Below are positions 26,124 to 35,022 of a stretch of 44,701 nucleotides of DNA, piece by piece. The position numbers were made by a program, and so were the translations under genes. The stretch lies in NCBI GenBank assembly GCA_028683435.1, contig JAQUIG010000021.1, positions 1 through 44,701 of the forward strand, written 5' to 3'. The notes under the pieces were generated by a model that was not told the origin of the DNA, made no database searches, and saw nothing but the letters and a program-made list of their open reading frames with translations. This DNA is from Desulfuromonadaceae bacterium (lineage in GTDB: Bacteria > Desulfobacterota > Desulfuromonadia > Geobacterales > Pseudopelobacteraceae). The stretch's first letter is position 1; every line of letters starts with the position of its first letter.

Positions 26124-28442
26124 ATGTCCACAGTCAAGCTTACCGAAAATAATTCCATCGACATTCCTCCCGAAATACTGAAAAAGCTCGGCCTTGCACC
26201 AGGGGATACGCTTGCCGCAGAAGCGGTGAACGGTGAACTTGTATTCCGTCCGGTTCGTCCTGTTGTCCCACCATTCGGAAAACCGGCCCCAGCAGCCGGC
26301 AAAAGCCTTAAAGAAGCAATCTCACGTAAAAATCTGGAAACCGGCATAAAGTATATTAAAGGAATTGGCCCGAAGCTGGCTGCGCTCCTCGAAAAACGGG
26401 AGATCCGCACGGTTGAGGACTTGCTCTATCTGTTGCCGCTCCGCTATGAGGATCGTCGTCAGTTACAGTCTGTATCTTCATTACAGCCAGGTCAGAACGC
26501 TGTTTTTTCCGGGACGGTTTCATCTGCGGATGCGACGACGACCAAGAGTGGTCGGAAGGTGTTCGAAGCGGTGGTGCGTGATGAGAGCGGCACGATCACC
26601 TGCAAGTGGTTTCATGCCAATGCACTCTGGATGAAGCGAACCTGGAAGGTCGGGCGGGTCGGCGTTTTCAGCGGCGAGGTAAACCAGTTCGGCTACCAGC
26701 GTGAAGTGCATCATCCCGATGTGGAGTGGCTCCCTGAAGGGAAGGACGTTACGTCGCTGCTGGCGGCAGATCCGGCTAATTTCGGGCGAATTGTCCCTGT
26801 CTATCCGCTCTCGGAGGGGATACATCAGAAAACCATGCGCCGGGTTATGCGCGAAGTCGTAGATGGCTTCCTGTCAAATATAGATGGTGTTGTGCCGGTC
26901 CGGCTCTGCCCCGCAGGATTTCCCCCTCTCCGGGAGGCGCTGTGGCAGGTACATTCACCCCCACCTGAAGCTGACCTTGCCGACCTGAACCTCGGAGCCA
27001 CACCGGCACATCAAGCCTTGGCGTTTGACGAATTCTTTTTCTGGGAATTGGGACTTGCTCTCAAGAAACGCGGAGTGCTGAAGGAGGAGGGAATTGCCTT
27101 TCAGGTGAGCCACCGCTATACCAAGGAGTTGGTGCGACTGCTTCCGTTTGAGCTGACAGCCGCCCAGCGGAGAGTGCTGGCGGAAATCAAGGCCGATATG
27201 ATGGCGCCCTATCCGATGCACCGTCTGGTTCAGGGTGATGTGGGAAGCGGCAAGACCCTGGTGGCGCTGATGGCGGCACTGATTGCCGTTGAGAATGATT
27301 ATCAGGTGGCCATCATGGCGCCAACCGAAATTCTGGCTGAACAGCATTGGCATACCATTCACCGCTGGTGCTCCCAGATGGGGATTGAGGTGACTCTCAT
27401 AACGGCCGGGCTGAAGGGTAAAGCCAAAAAAGAGGCTCTTGAGCGGGTAGCCGACGGCAGCGCCCGGGTCGTAATCGGTACCCACGCAGTCATTCAGGAA
27501 AAAGTTGAATTTGCCAGGCTTGGCCTGGGAGTGATTGATGAGCAGCATCGTTTCGGTGTGCTGCAGCGCGGCATCCTGAAAAAGAAGGGGACTAACCCTG
27601 ATATTCTTGTCATGACCGCTACTCCGATCCCCCGTACTCTGGCGATGACGCTGTTCGGAGACCTCGACCTGTCGGTAATTGATGAAATGCCGCCCGGGAG
27701 GATTCCGGTTGAGACCAGAATCTTTTTTGAATCACGCCGCGCACAACTCTATGATATGATCCGCCGCGAAGTTGGCTTTGGACATCAGGTCTACGTCATT
27801 TATCCACTTGTCGAGGAAACTGAAAAAAGCGATTTGAAGGCTGCGAGTCAGATGGCAGAGCATCTCCAAACGGAAATTTTTCCCTGCTTGCGGGTCGGCT
27901 TGCTGCATGGCAGGTTGAACCCGGTGGAAAAAGAGGCGGTCATGAGCAGCTTTACGAACCGTGAATTTGATATTCTGGTATCGACTACCGTTATCGAAGT
28001 TGGTATTGACGTGCCGAACGCTACCTTGATGGTGATAGAGCATGCCGAGCGTTTTGGACTTTCACAGCTGCATCAGTTGCGTGGCAGGGTAGGGCGCGGC
28101 AAAGACAAGTCATACTGCATTTTGATGACAAACGGTAAAATGTCCGAAGATGGTGAAAAACGTCTGCGGGTGATGGAGTCAACGTGCGACGGTTTCCGGA
28201 TTGCCGAAGCCGACCTCGAGATCAGAGGACCGGGCGATTTTCTCGGCACCCGCCAGGCCGGAATGCCGGACTTTCGTGTTGCCAATATACTGCGGGACGG
28301 TACTCTGCTGGAAAAAGCGCGCCAGGCGGCCTTTGATCTGCTGGAACAAGGCCCGGAACTGGCTGGCCCGGCATATGTTCCGATGCACGATGAACTGCTG
28401 CGGCGGTGGGGTAAACGGCTGGAACTTGCAACTATAGGATAG
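26124..28442 (+). CDS. recG: ATP-dependent DNA helicase RecG with AbrB-like N-terminal extension
   Basis: This 772-aa branch-migration helicase rescues stalled forks. Residues 1-45 (KLTENNSIDIPPEILKKLGL, then APGDTLAAE and GELVFRPV) look like an AbrB/MazE/SpoVT swapped-hairpin DNA-binding domain, followed by a Pro/Ala linker. The RecG part starts near residue 75 with YIKGIGPKLAALLEKREIRTVEDL (helix-hairpin-helix-like) and then the OB-fold wedge. Helicase motifs follow: GDVGSGKT near 370, DEQHRFGV near 471, MTATPIPRTLA, and QLRGRVGRGKDKSYC with the RecG C-terminal hook. The ATG at 26124 has an AGGAAG site, and no good internal start exists between the two parts. First gene of a five-gene operon. 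Confidence 0.95.
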   Translation: MSTVKLTENNSIDIPPEILKKLGLAPGDTLAAEAVNGELVFRPVRPVVPPFGKPAPAAGKSLKEAISRKNLETGIKYIKGIGPKLAALLEKREIRTVEDLLYLLPLRYEDRRQLQSVSSLQPGQNAVFSGTVSSADATTTKSGRKVFEAVVRDESGTITCKWFHANALWMKRTWKVGRVGVFSGEVNQFGYQREVHHPDVEWLPEGKDVTSLLAADPANFGRIVPVYPLSEGIHQKTMRRVMREVVDGFLSNIDGVVPVRLCPAGFPPLREALWQVHSPPPEADLADLNLGATPAHQALAFDEFFFWELGLALKKRGVLKEEGIAFQVSHRYTKELVRLLPFELTAAQRRVLAEIKADMMAPYPMHRLVQGDVGSGKTLVALMAALIAVENDYQVAIMAPTEILAEQHWHTIHRWCSQMGIEVTLITAGLKGKAKKEALERVADGSARVVIGTHAVIQEKVEFARLGLGVIDEQHRFGVLQRGILKKKGTNPDILVMTATPIPRTLAMTLFGDLDLSVIDEMPPGRIPVETRIFFESRRAQLYDMIRREVGFGHQVYVIYPLVEETEKSDLKAASQMAEHLQTEIFPCLRVGLLHGRLNPVEKEAVMSSFTNREFDILVSTTVIEVGIDVPNATLMVIEHAERFGLSQLHQLRGRVGRGKDKSYCILMTNGKMSEDGEKRLRVMESTCDGFRIAEADLEIRGPGDFLGTRQAGMPDFRVANILRDGTLLEKARQAAFDLLEQGPELAGPAYVPMHDELLRRWGKRLELATIG

Positions 28443-28450
28443 GGACTGAG

Positions 28451-29425
28451 ATGCAGATTGTAACAGGTATGAATATCTATGATAAAATTCTTGATGCTTC
28501 GGTTGTCACCATTGGCAATTTTGATGGCGTCCATCGCGGCCATGCGGCTATTTTTGCCCACCTGAAGAAAAAAAGCGTTGATCTTGGCATCCCTTCAGTT
28601 GCAGTCACCTTTGAACCGCACCCCTTGAAAATACTCGCACCTGATTCAGCTCCCTTGCTGATTACAACGTTCGAACAAAAGTCGGCACTTATTGCGGAAT
28701 TCGGCATCGACTTTCTGGTCGCCGTACCTTTTTCCAAAGAATTTTCCCAACTGGCGGCGAATGATTTTGTACTCAAAATTCTCTCTGCTCCTCTCGGCAT
28801 GCGGCATATTATTATCGGGCATGATTACGCATTTGGCAGGGGGAGAGAAGGAAATTTCAGGACATTGGAAATCCTGGGTGCCCGGAACGGATTTACCCTT
28901 GAAGATCTCCCCCCTGTCGGAGAGGGTGGGATCATCTTCAGCAGCAGCCTGGTGAGGTCCGCAGTTACTGATGGAGATATGGCGGCAGCGTCACGGATGC
29001 TCGGGCGCTATTACCAGATTGACGGTACTGTCGTTCATGGCCGGGAGATCGGTAAAACTCTCGGATTTCCGACAGCTAATATAGCGACACCCAACGAACT
29101 GCTCCCTTCTGATGGTGTGTATGCGGTAATGGCTAAGGTGGATGGTACGTTCGTCAAGGGAGCCTGCAATATCGGAATCAATCCAACCTTTAGCGGGAGC
29201 ACGCGCACGATCGAAGTATTCCTGCTTGATTTTTCCGGTCACATTTATGATCACGAGATTTCTGTTTATTTCGTGCAGAGGTTAAGATCGGTGCAGAGAT
29301 TCCCGGATGCCGCCGCGCTGAAGAGTGCCATCGGCCAGGATGTGGCTGATACTCTTGTCATACTGGATGGCCTGAATACAACGTATTTGAAAGTCAACGG
29401 TAGATCGGAGCACTGTGCGCACTGA
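28451..29425 (+). CDS. ribF: bifunctional riboflavin kinase/FAD synthetase
   Basis: This 324-aa enzyme makes FMN and then FAD. The N-terminal nucleotidyltransferase half has VTIGNFDGVHRGHAAIF, VTFEPHPLKIL and IIGHDYAFGRGREGN, then SSSLVRSAVTDGDM. The C-terminal kinase half has GTVVHGREIGKTLGFPTANI, DGVYAVMAKV, ACNIGINPTF and EVFLLDFSGHIYD. The usual length is about 310. It begins 8 bp after recG, and its end overlaps the next gene by 11 bp. Confidence 0.97.
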   Translation: MQIVTGMNIYDKILDASVVTIGNFDGVHRGHAAIFAHLKKKSVDLGIPSVAVTFEPHPLKILAPDSAPLLITTFEQKSALIAEFGIDFLVAVPFSKEFSQLAANDFVLKILSAPLGMRHIIIGHDYAFGRGREGNFRTLEILGARNGFTLEDLPPVGEGGIIFSSSLVRSAVTDGDMAAASRMLGRYYQIDGTVVHGREIGKTLGFPTANIATPNELLPSDGVYAVMAKVDGTFVKGACNIGINPTFSGSTRTIEVFLLDFSGHIYDHEISVYFVQRLRSVQRFPDAAALKSAIGQDVADTLVILDGLNTTYLKVNGRSEHCAH

Positions 29426-30416
29426 CACTGGTCTTAAATTCTGGCTCGGAATCGCCGTGAGTCTCTGTTTTATGGTTTTTCTGCTCAATAAAATCGATTT
29501 CAGCTCTTTAGGCAGCGCTCTTCGCTCTGCTGATTATCGTTATGTATTTCTGGCGGTCTGCGCCACTTTTTTCAGTTATTTTCTGCGCGCGGTGCGCTGG
29601 CGTTATCTGCTCATCTCCGAGAAGTCCATCCCGCTTTCGTCACTCTATCCGGCTACAATTATCGGCTATATGGCCAATAACCTGCTTCCGGCGCGTCTGG
29701 GAGAGTTTGTCCGGGCGTACACGCTCGCAAAAAAAGAACAGCTCGCGACGCCGGCGGTGTTTGCTTCACTGGTGATTGATCGGTTATTTGACGGATTTAC
29801 GGTGCTGTTACTGCTTCTGCTCACACTGTTTACCGTGCGGCTCCCCTCCGGAATGGAAGATGCCGCCCTGGCACTAAGGGGGGGCGGAGTGCTCATGTTT
29901 CTCCTTTATTGCGGTGTCGTCCTGTTTCTTTATCTGCTGAAACGGCAAACCATACGAACGCTTGCGGCTGTCGGATATATTTTGAAACCATTTCCCACCC
30001 GCCTTTCTGACCATATAATCCCGCTTCTCGGCTCTTTCATCGGGGGGATCAGGCTGTCATCACGCGGGCGGCATATTGCCGTAATTGTGGCCACATCAGC
30101 CGGGATCTGGTTGATGTGCCTGCTGTCGATAGACATGACGCTGAGATCGTTCAATGTTCATCTGCCGGTAGCGGCTTCGATGTTCATTTTGATTATGCTG
30201 GTTTTTGCGGTTATGGTGCCCGCTTCTCCCGGTTTTATCGGTACGTACCATTATGCCTGCTACAAGGGGCTCACTGTTTTCGGCATCCCGGAAACCACCT
30301 CCGTCAGTGTCGCTCTGGTTATGCACGGCACAGGTTTTTTCCCGGTTATCATCGCCGGCTTCTATTATCTCTGGAAAAACAAGCTCTCTCTCAAGGAACT
30401 TCAATGGGCGGAATAA
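29415..30416 (+). CDS. lysylphosphatidylglycerol synthase/YbhN-type flippase-like membrane protein
   Basis: This 333-aa integral membrane protein has about 8 hydrophobic helices. The family signature (PF03706/TIGR00374) is seen: FFSYFLRAVRWRYLL, YMANNLLPARLGEFVRAYTLA, ASLVIDRLFDGFTVLLLL and PASPGFIGTYHYACYKGL. It lacks the MprF synthase domain, so only a lipid-flipping or lipid-carrier role is plausible; the substrate is unknown. The GTG start follows CGGAG by four bases and lies within the 3' end of ribF. The end overlaps the DUF2723 gene by 13 bp, which suggests the two work together. Confidence 0.88.
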   Translation: MRTDTGLKFWLGIAVSLCFMVFLLNKIDFSSLGSALRSADYRYVFLAVCATFFSYFLRAVRWRYLLISEKSIPLSSLYPATIIGYMANNLLPARLGEFVRAYTLAKKEQLATPAVFASLVIDRLFDGFTVLLLLLLTLFTVRLPSGMEDAALALRGGGVLMFLLYCGVVLFLYLLKRQTIRTLAAVGYILKPFPTRLSDHIIPLLGSFIGGIRLSSRGRHIAVIVATSAGIWLMCLLSIDMTLRSFNVHLPVAASMFILIMLVFAVMVPASPGFIGTYHYACYKGLTVFGIPETTSVSVALVMHGTGFFPVIIAGFYYLWKNKLSLKELQWAE

Positions 30417-32290
30417 GCCGGATAAGCTTACCAGGATTCAAAAAAATACAATTGAATCCATTTCTTATCCTTTCATTTATACTCCCGTTTGCTCTGTACA
30501 TGGTCACTTTGGCGCCCTCGGTAACTTTTTTTGACAGCGGGGAGTTTTTGACCGCAACCGCGTGTCTCGGATCAGCGCACTCTCCCGGCTATCCACTTTT
30601 TTTAATGTATGCCAAACCTTTTACCTGGCTGCCGCTCGGCAATATCGCCTTTCGAATCAATGTCGCAACGGCGTTTTCTTCTTCTTTGGCCTGCCTGGTT
30701 GTATATCTCCTGACAACTTCGCTGCTCAAAAGGGAAATATTACTCCATGATGAGCGCTTTAATCGTGTTGCTGTTAAATTCGCCGGACTGGCTGCTGCGA
30801 TCTCTTTTGCCGTCACGCCCCGTTTGTGGTTGCAGTCAAACCATGACAAACCCTACCCGTTGCTGGCGTTTATTGCCGCGATTATTTTTTATCTGCTGCT
30901 GAAGTGGCAGGAACAGTACCGGGAGGGGAGTGAACTTCCTTCATATGTTTACGTCTGCACGTTTCTGGCCGGTCTGGCGATGGCGGTGCATCAGACCATT
31001 GTGCTACTGCTGCCGGCCTGGTTTTTGTTGATAGTCCTGACCGATTGGCGAATGTTGACACGAATAAAGGAACTGCTCCTGGCAACGGCTTTTGCACTGA
31101 TCGGGTTTTCGGTCCACCTTTATCTGCCGCTTCGGGCGCTGAGTAATCCACTGCTTAATTGGGGTGATGCCAAAACAGCAGATCAGTTTTTGTGGCATTT
31201 TCTCCGCAGGGGATACCCCTCCGAGCCCCCTTTCCGTGATATGGCGCTACTGTGGGCACAGCTCCGGGCGTTTAACGTGCCGCGGGAGTTTACCTGGCTC
31301 GGTGCGGCATTGACGGTACTCGGTCTTGTCTTTCTCTGGAGCAGGAACCGGTCCGTTGTTGTTGCCTATCTTGTGTCAGTCGCAACCTTTCTGCTCGTGA
31401 TTGCCGGCTATTTTAATACACCGATGGAAATGATCTTTCTTACAGAAGAATTCTTTACGCCGCTTTATCTGCTGAGCGCCGTCATGATCGGCATCGGACT
31501 CTTCACTCTGCTTGCCTATGCGATTCGCAAAGCACAGCTCCCTGATCGTGTCGGGTCCCCCGTATACGGAGTTGTTGCGGTGCTGTTCTTTACCCTTCCT
31601 TCAGCATTGTGTGCCGTTAATTATTTTGAAAACGATCAGCACAATAATTACATCGCCTTTGATTATGCTGCAAATTCACTGCGCTCGTTGCCGCAGAATG
31701 CCATCATGTTTACCTGGGGTGACAGCGGGGCATTTCCGCTATGGTACCTGCAGGGGGTGGAGCGGATGCGCGAAGATATTGATCTGCCTCATACCCCTCA
31801 TCTCGTGTTTAATTGGTATCTTGACTCAATGCCGCGCATCTTTAAAGGCAGTAACCTCAGAACGTTCGATACCTCCTCTTTTGGTCCCGAAACGGCCTTG
31901 CGTATTGCGATAACTGAAAACCTGGGATTAAGGCCGGTTTACATCGATTTTTCAACCCGATATTCAATTGAATTCAAAGATTACCTGCCTGTTCAGCGGG
32001 GAATTGTGTACCGCGTGCGGAAAATAAATGAACCGTCCGGAATACCTGATGTTTCCGTGTGGGATAATTATAACAATCGTGGCATCATGGCAAAACAGTC
32101 TTTTCTCGATCTTGATACCGGAAAAGCGATCTTGATATATGCAAACAGCTACTTGGAAGCCGGTGAGTTTCTCGCCGGAATCAACAGACAACAGGAGGCG
32201 ATCATGATGTTGGGAAAAGCCGAACAGATTACACCGGAGATGCGGGCTGCTGTCGATCAGGTCCGCTTGCGTTATGGCCTGCGCCGCTAA
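30404..32290 (+). CDS. DUF2723 membrane protein, candidate lipid-linked glycosyltransferase
   Basis: This is a 628-aa protein starting at the ATG at 30404, which has an AAGGA site; an open frame runs further upstream but is a shadow of the previous gene. The N-terminal half is a multi-pass membrane region with the DUF2723 signature TLAPSVTFFDSGEFLTATACLGSAHSPGYPLF. The acidic pair after the first helix resembles the catalytic acid of GT-C/PMT-like mannosyltransferases. The C-terminal about 200 residues are soluble (TWGDSGAFPLWYLQGVERMREDIDL). The family may glycosylate proteins or lipids using polyprenyl-linked sugars. It overlaps its neighbours on both sides (13 and 17 bp). Confidence 0.85.
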   Translation: MGGISRISLPGFKKIQLNPFLILSFILPFALYMVTLAPSVTFFDSGEFLTATACLGSAHSPGYPLFLMYAKPFTWLPLGNIAFRINVATAFSSSLACLVVYLLTTSLLKREILLHDERFNRVAVKFAGLAAAISFAVTPRLWLQSNHDKPYPLLAFIAAIIFYLLLKWQEQYREGSELPSYVYVCTFLAGLAMAVHQTIVLLLPAWFLLIVLTDWRMLTRIKELLLATAFALIGFSVHLYLPLRALSNPLLNWGDAKTADQFLWHFLRRGYPSEPPFRDMALLWAQLRAFNVPREFTWLGAALTVLGLVFLWSRNRSVVVAYLVSVATFLLVIAGYFNTPMEMIFLTEEFFTPLYLLSAVMIGIGLFTLLAYAIRKAQLPDRVGSPVYGVVAVLFFTLPSALCAVNYFENDQHNNYIAFDYAANSLRSLPQNAIMFTWGDSGAFPLWYLQGVERMREDIDLPHTPHLVFNWYLDSMPRIFKGSNLRTFDTSSFGPETALRIAITENLGLRPVYIDFSTRYSIEFKDYLPVQRGIVYRVRKINEPSGIPDVSVWDNYNNRGIMAKQSFLDLDTGKAILIYANSYLEAGEFLAGINRQQEAIMMLGKAEQITPEMRAAVDQVRLRYGLRR

Positions 32291-33146
32291 GCGGATGTCG
32301 GCGGCGGTGAATGGAAAAACTCGTGTTGTCTGTATCATCGGGGATCCGGTTCGGCACTCGCTTTCGCCGATTATGCAGAACGCCGCGTTTGCCGCCAGTC
32401 GCCTCGATTACGTCTATGTTCCCTTTACCGTTTCCCCTGATAATCTGGGGCAGGCGGTGGCCGGACTGAAGGCTCTGGGTGCGTGCGGTTTTAATGTCAC
32501 CATTCCCCACAAAACGGCCATAATCCCGTTTCTGGACCGGCTGGATGAAAGCGCCCTCGCTGCCGGAGCTGTCAATACCGTACAGCTGCTCGGGACCTCC
32601 TTGGTCGGTTATAATACCGATGGCGACGGCTTGGTGGATTCGCTACTGGCCGATCTGGATTTTTCTCCCGGTACGGGACAGATTCTGGTGGTAGGAGCGG
32701 GCGGTGCTGCCCGGGGAGCGATAGCAGCGTTCTGCCGTTCCGGCGCGAAGAAGATACTGGTCTGCAATCGTTCGCTGGAGAACGCTATAGCCGTCATGCA
32801 GGATATGAACATCCGCTATCCCGAAACAGTTATTAACGTGGTCGGCCAGAATCAGCTCTGCCGAGAGCATCTCCGCCCGACCGCGCTGCTCCTTAATACC
32901 ACTTCACTCGGTATGAACGGTGAGAGGATTGAAGGCATTAATCTTTCCCATCTGCCGGCAGATGCTAAAGTTTATGACATGGTGTATTCATGCTCCGGGT
33001 CACCGCTGCTGCAGGAAGCGTCTGCTTCCGGTTTACAGGCCGTAAATGGTTTGGGTATGCTTGTCGCGCAGGGTGAACGCGCTTTTGAAATATGGACCGG
33101 ACAGAAAGCTCCAGAAGGTGTGATGCGGCATGCCTTAGTAAGTTAG
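32274..33146 (+). CDS. aroE: shikimate dehydrogenase
   Basis: This up-to-290-aa NADP-dependent enzyme reduces 3-dehydroshikimate in aromatic amino acid synthesis. The substrate domain has VVCIIGDPVRHSLSPIMQNAAF, FNVTIPHK with the catalytic lysine, AGAVNTV and YNTDGDG. The nucleotide fold has VVGAGGAARGAIAAF and CNRS. C-terminal VNGLGMLVAQGERAFEIWTG is typical. The start is uncertain: ATG at 32274 overlaps the previous gene by 17 bp, ATG at 32295 follows its stop, and neither has a clear ribosome binding site. Last gene of the recG operon. Confidence 0.96.
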   Translation: MACAAKRMSAAVNGKTRVVCIIGDPVRHSLSPIMQNAAFAASRLDYVYVPFTVSPDNLGQAVAGLKALGACGFNVTIPHKTAIIPFLDRLDESALAAGAVNTVQLLGTSLVGYNTDGDGLVDSLLADLDFSPGTGQILVVGAGGAARGAIAAFCRSGAKKILVCNRSLENAIAVMQDMNIRYPETVINVVGQNQLCREHLRPTALLLNTTSLGMNGERIEGINLSHLPADAKVYDMVYSCSGSPLLQEASASGLQAVNGLGMLVAQGERAFEIWTGQKAPEGVMRHALVS

Positions 33147-33242
33147 ACGTTATTTCTGCGGTTTTTAGCCGGGATAATTTCGTGCCGTTACTTATGCTGC
33201 TTTAAGGGCTGAACCGTATTTGATGATCTTAACTGCAACCGC

Positions 33243-33271
33243 TTGACAATAACCGGCATTCTCCCTAGTAT
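33243..33271 (+). promoter_or_regulatory. sigma70-like promoter of the pil operon
   Basis: TTGACA (33243-33248), a 17-bp spacer and TAGTAT (33266-33271) precede pilB by 29 bp. The -35 is perfect and the -10 matches four of six positions. No sigma54 -24/-12 pattern was seen here. Confidence 0.6.
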
Positions 33272-33300
33272 GGCGCTTCAGACACGTAAACGGAGAAATC

Positions 33301-35007
33301 ATGCAGTCAAACAGACTCGGAGAAATCCTAGTAAAAAATAATCTGATTAACCGTGATCAGTTGGCCATGGCATTAGAAGAACAGAAGCTTTCCGGTGGAC
33401 AACTCCGGCTCGGCTCGATTCTTATCAATATGAAACTTCTTACGGAGGAACAGCTAACCTCGTTTTTATCCAAGCAGTATGGTGTGCCGAGTGTCAATCT
33501 TGCCGATTATGAAATAGATCCGTCGGTCATAAAAATAATTCCACCTGAAGTCGTCCAAAAATATCAGTTGTTGCCGGTTAACAGGGCTGGTGCGACTCTG
33601 GTTATCGCAGTGAGCGATCCTTCCAATCTGTTTGCAATCGAAGATATAAAATTTATGACCGGCTACAACATTGAAATGGTTGTAGCATCAGAGCGCGACA
33701 TTAAGGTCTCGATAGACAAGTATTATGATCAGTCAGCCTCGCTGGCAGACGTCATGAGCGACATGGATGTCGAGGATTTTGAAATTGTTGACGATAATGA
33801 GCAGATCGACGTCGGTTCTCTTGAGCGGGCGACAGAGGATGCTCCGGTAGTCAAGATGGTCAACGCCATTTTGCAGGATGCAATCCGTAAAAAAGCCAGT
33901 GATATTCACGTAGAACCGTACGAAAAGCTGTTCAGGGTGCGCTTCCGGATTGATGGCGTTCTCTACGAAGTAATGAAGCCTCCGCTCAAGCTTAAGAATG
34001 CGATCACTTCGCGCATCAAAATTATGGCGGAACTTGATATCGCCGAGCGTCGGCTCCCGCAGGACGGCCGCATTAAAATCAAACTGGGGGGGGGCAAGGA
34101 CATGGACTTCCGTGTTTCGTGCCTTCCGACACTGTTTGGCGAGAAAATCGTCCTGCGCCTTCTTGATAAGGGCAACCTGCAAACGGATTTAACCAAGCTG
34201 GGGTATGAGCCCGAGGCGTTAGCACATTTCATGCACGAAATACATAAACCGTTTGGTATGGTACTCGTTACCGGACCAACCGGAAGCGGCAAAACGGTAT
34301 CCCTGTATTCAGCCATAGCAGAACTGAATAAAGTCTCGGAGAATATCTCCACGGCAGAAGATCCGGTCGAATTTAACTTTGCCGGGATAAACCAGGTTCA
34401 GATGCACGAGGACATCGGTCTCAATTTTTCGGCGGCGTTACGTTCATTTCTGCGCCAGGATCCGGATATTATCATGATCGGCGAAATACGCGATTTCGAA
34501 ACCGCTGAAATTGCCATAAAGGCGGCCTTAACCGGCCATATGGTTCTATCAACGCTGCATACCAATGACGCACCGGCCACTATTAATCGTCTGCTTAACA
34601 TGGGGATCGAGCCGTTTCTGGTCGCTTCAGCCGTGAATCTGATCACCGCCCAGCGTTTGGCCCGTCGTGTCTGCGGTGAGTGCAAGCAGCCGGAGGATAT
34701 CCCGGTACAGGCTTTGATCGATGCCGGAGTGTCGCCAGATGAAGCATCGTCATACGTATGCATGCGCGGCAAAGGGTGCCCGGCCTGCAACAACACCGGG
34801 TATAAGGGACGTGTCGGTTTCTATCAGGTTATGCCGATGCGTGAAGAAATCAAGGAACTGATTTTGAATGGGGCCAATACCGCTGAAATCAAACGTGAAT
34901 CGATGCGAATCGGTATCAAAACAATGCGTCAGTCCGGCTTAACAAAACTTAAGGAGGGGGTAACCTCCTTTGAAGAAGTGTTAAGAATAACCGTTTCTGA
35001 TGACTAA
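33301..35007 (+). CDS. pilB: type IV pilus assembly ATPase PilB
   Basis: This 568-aa hexameric ATPase powers pilus extension at the inner membrane. Residues 1-150 form the MshEN/T2SSE N-terminal domain (GEILVKNNLINRDQLAMAL, GVPSVNLADYEID). The motor has Walker A GPTGSGKT near residue 325, the Asp box AEDPVEF, Walker B-like IIMIGEIRDFETAEIA and the His box TLHTNDAPATINR. The zinc tetracysteine VCGECKQP / GKGCPACNNTGYKGR begins near 458. A run of nine G at 34086-34094 codes Gly-Gly within the motor. First gene of pilB-pilT-pilC-pilS; its own promoter is visible. Confidence 0.97.
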   Translation: MQSNRLGEILVKNNLINRDQLAMALEEQKLSGGQLRLGSILINMKLLTEEQLTSFLSKQYGVPSVNLADYEIDPSVIKIIPPEVVQKYQLLPVNRAGATLVIAVSDPSNLFAIEDIKFMTGYNIEMVVASERDIKVSIDKYYDQSASLADVMSDMDVEDFEIVDDNEQIDVGSLERATEDAPVVKMVNAILQDAIRKKASDIHVEPYEKLFRVRFRIDGVLYEVMKPPLKLKNAITSRIKIMAELDIAERRLPQDGRIKIKLGGGKDMDFRVSCLPTLFGEKIVLRLLDKGNLQTDLTKLGYEPEALAHFMHEIHKPFGMVLVTGPTGSGKTVSLYSAIAELNKVSENISTAEDPVEFNFAGINQVQMHEDIGLNFSAALRSFLRQDPDIIMIGEIRDFETAEIAIKAALTGHMVLSTLHTNDAPATINRLLNMGIEPFLVASAVNLITAQRLARRVCGECKQPEDIPVQALIDAGVSPDEASSYVCMRGKGCPACNNTGYKGRVGFYQVMPMREEIKELILNGANTAEIKRESMRIGIKTMRQSGLTKLKEGVTSFEEVLRITVSDD

Positions 35008-35022
35008 CCAGGGGGGGTAGTG

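Noticed and set aside
30116-30403. 96-codon upstream extension of the DUF2723 gene
   Set aside because: It is out-of-frame reading of the flippase-like gene; the ATG at 30404 has a ribosome binding site and starts the membrane domain properly.
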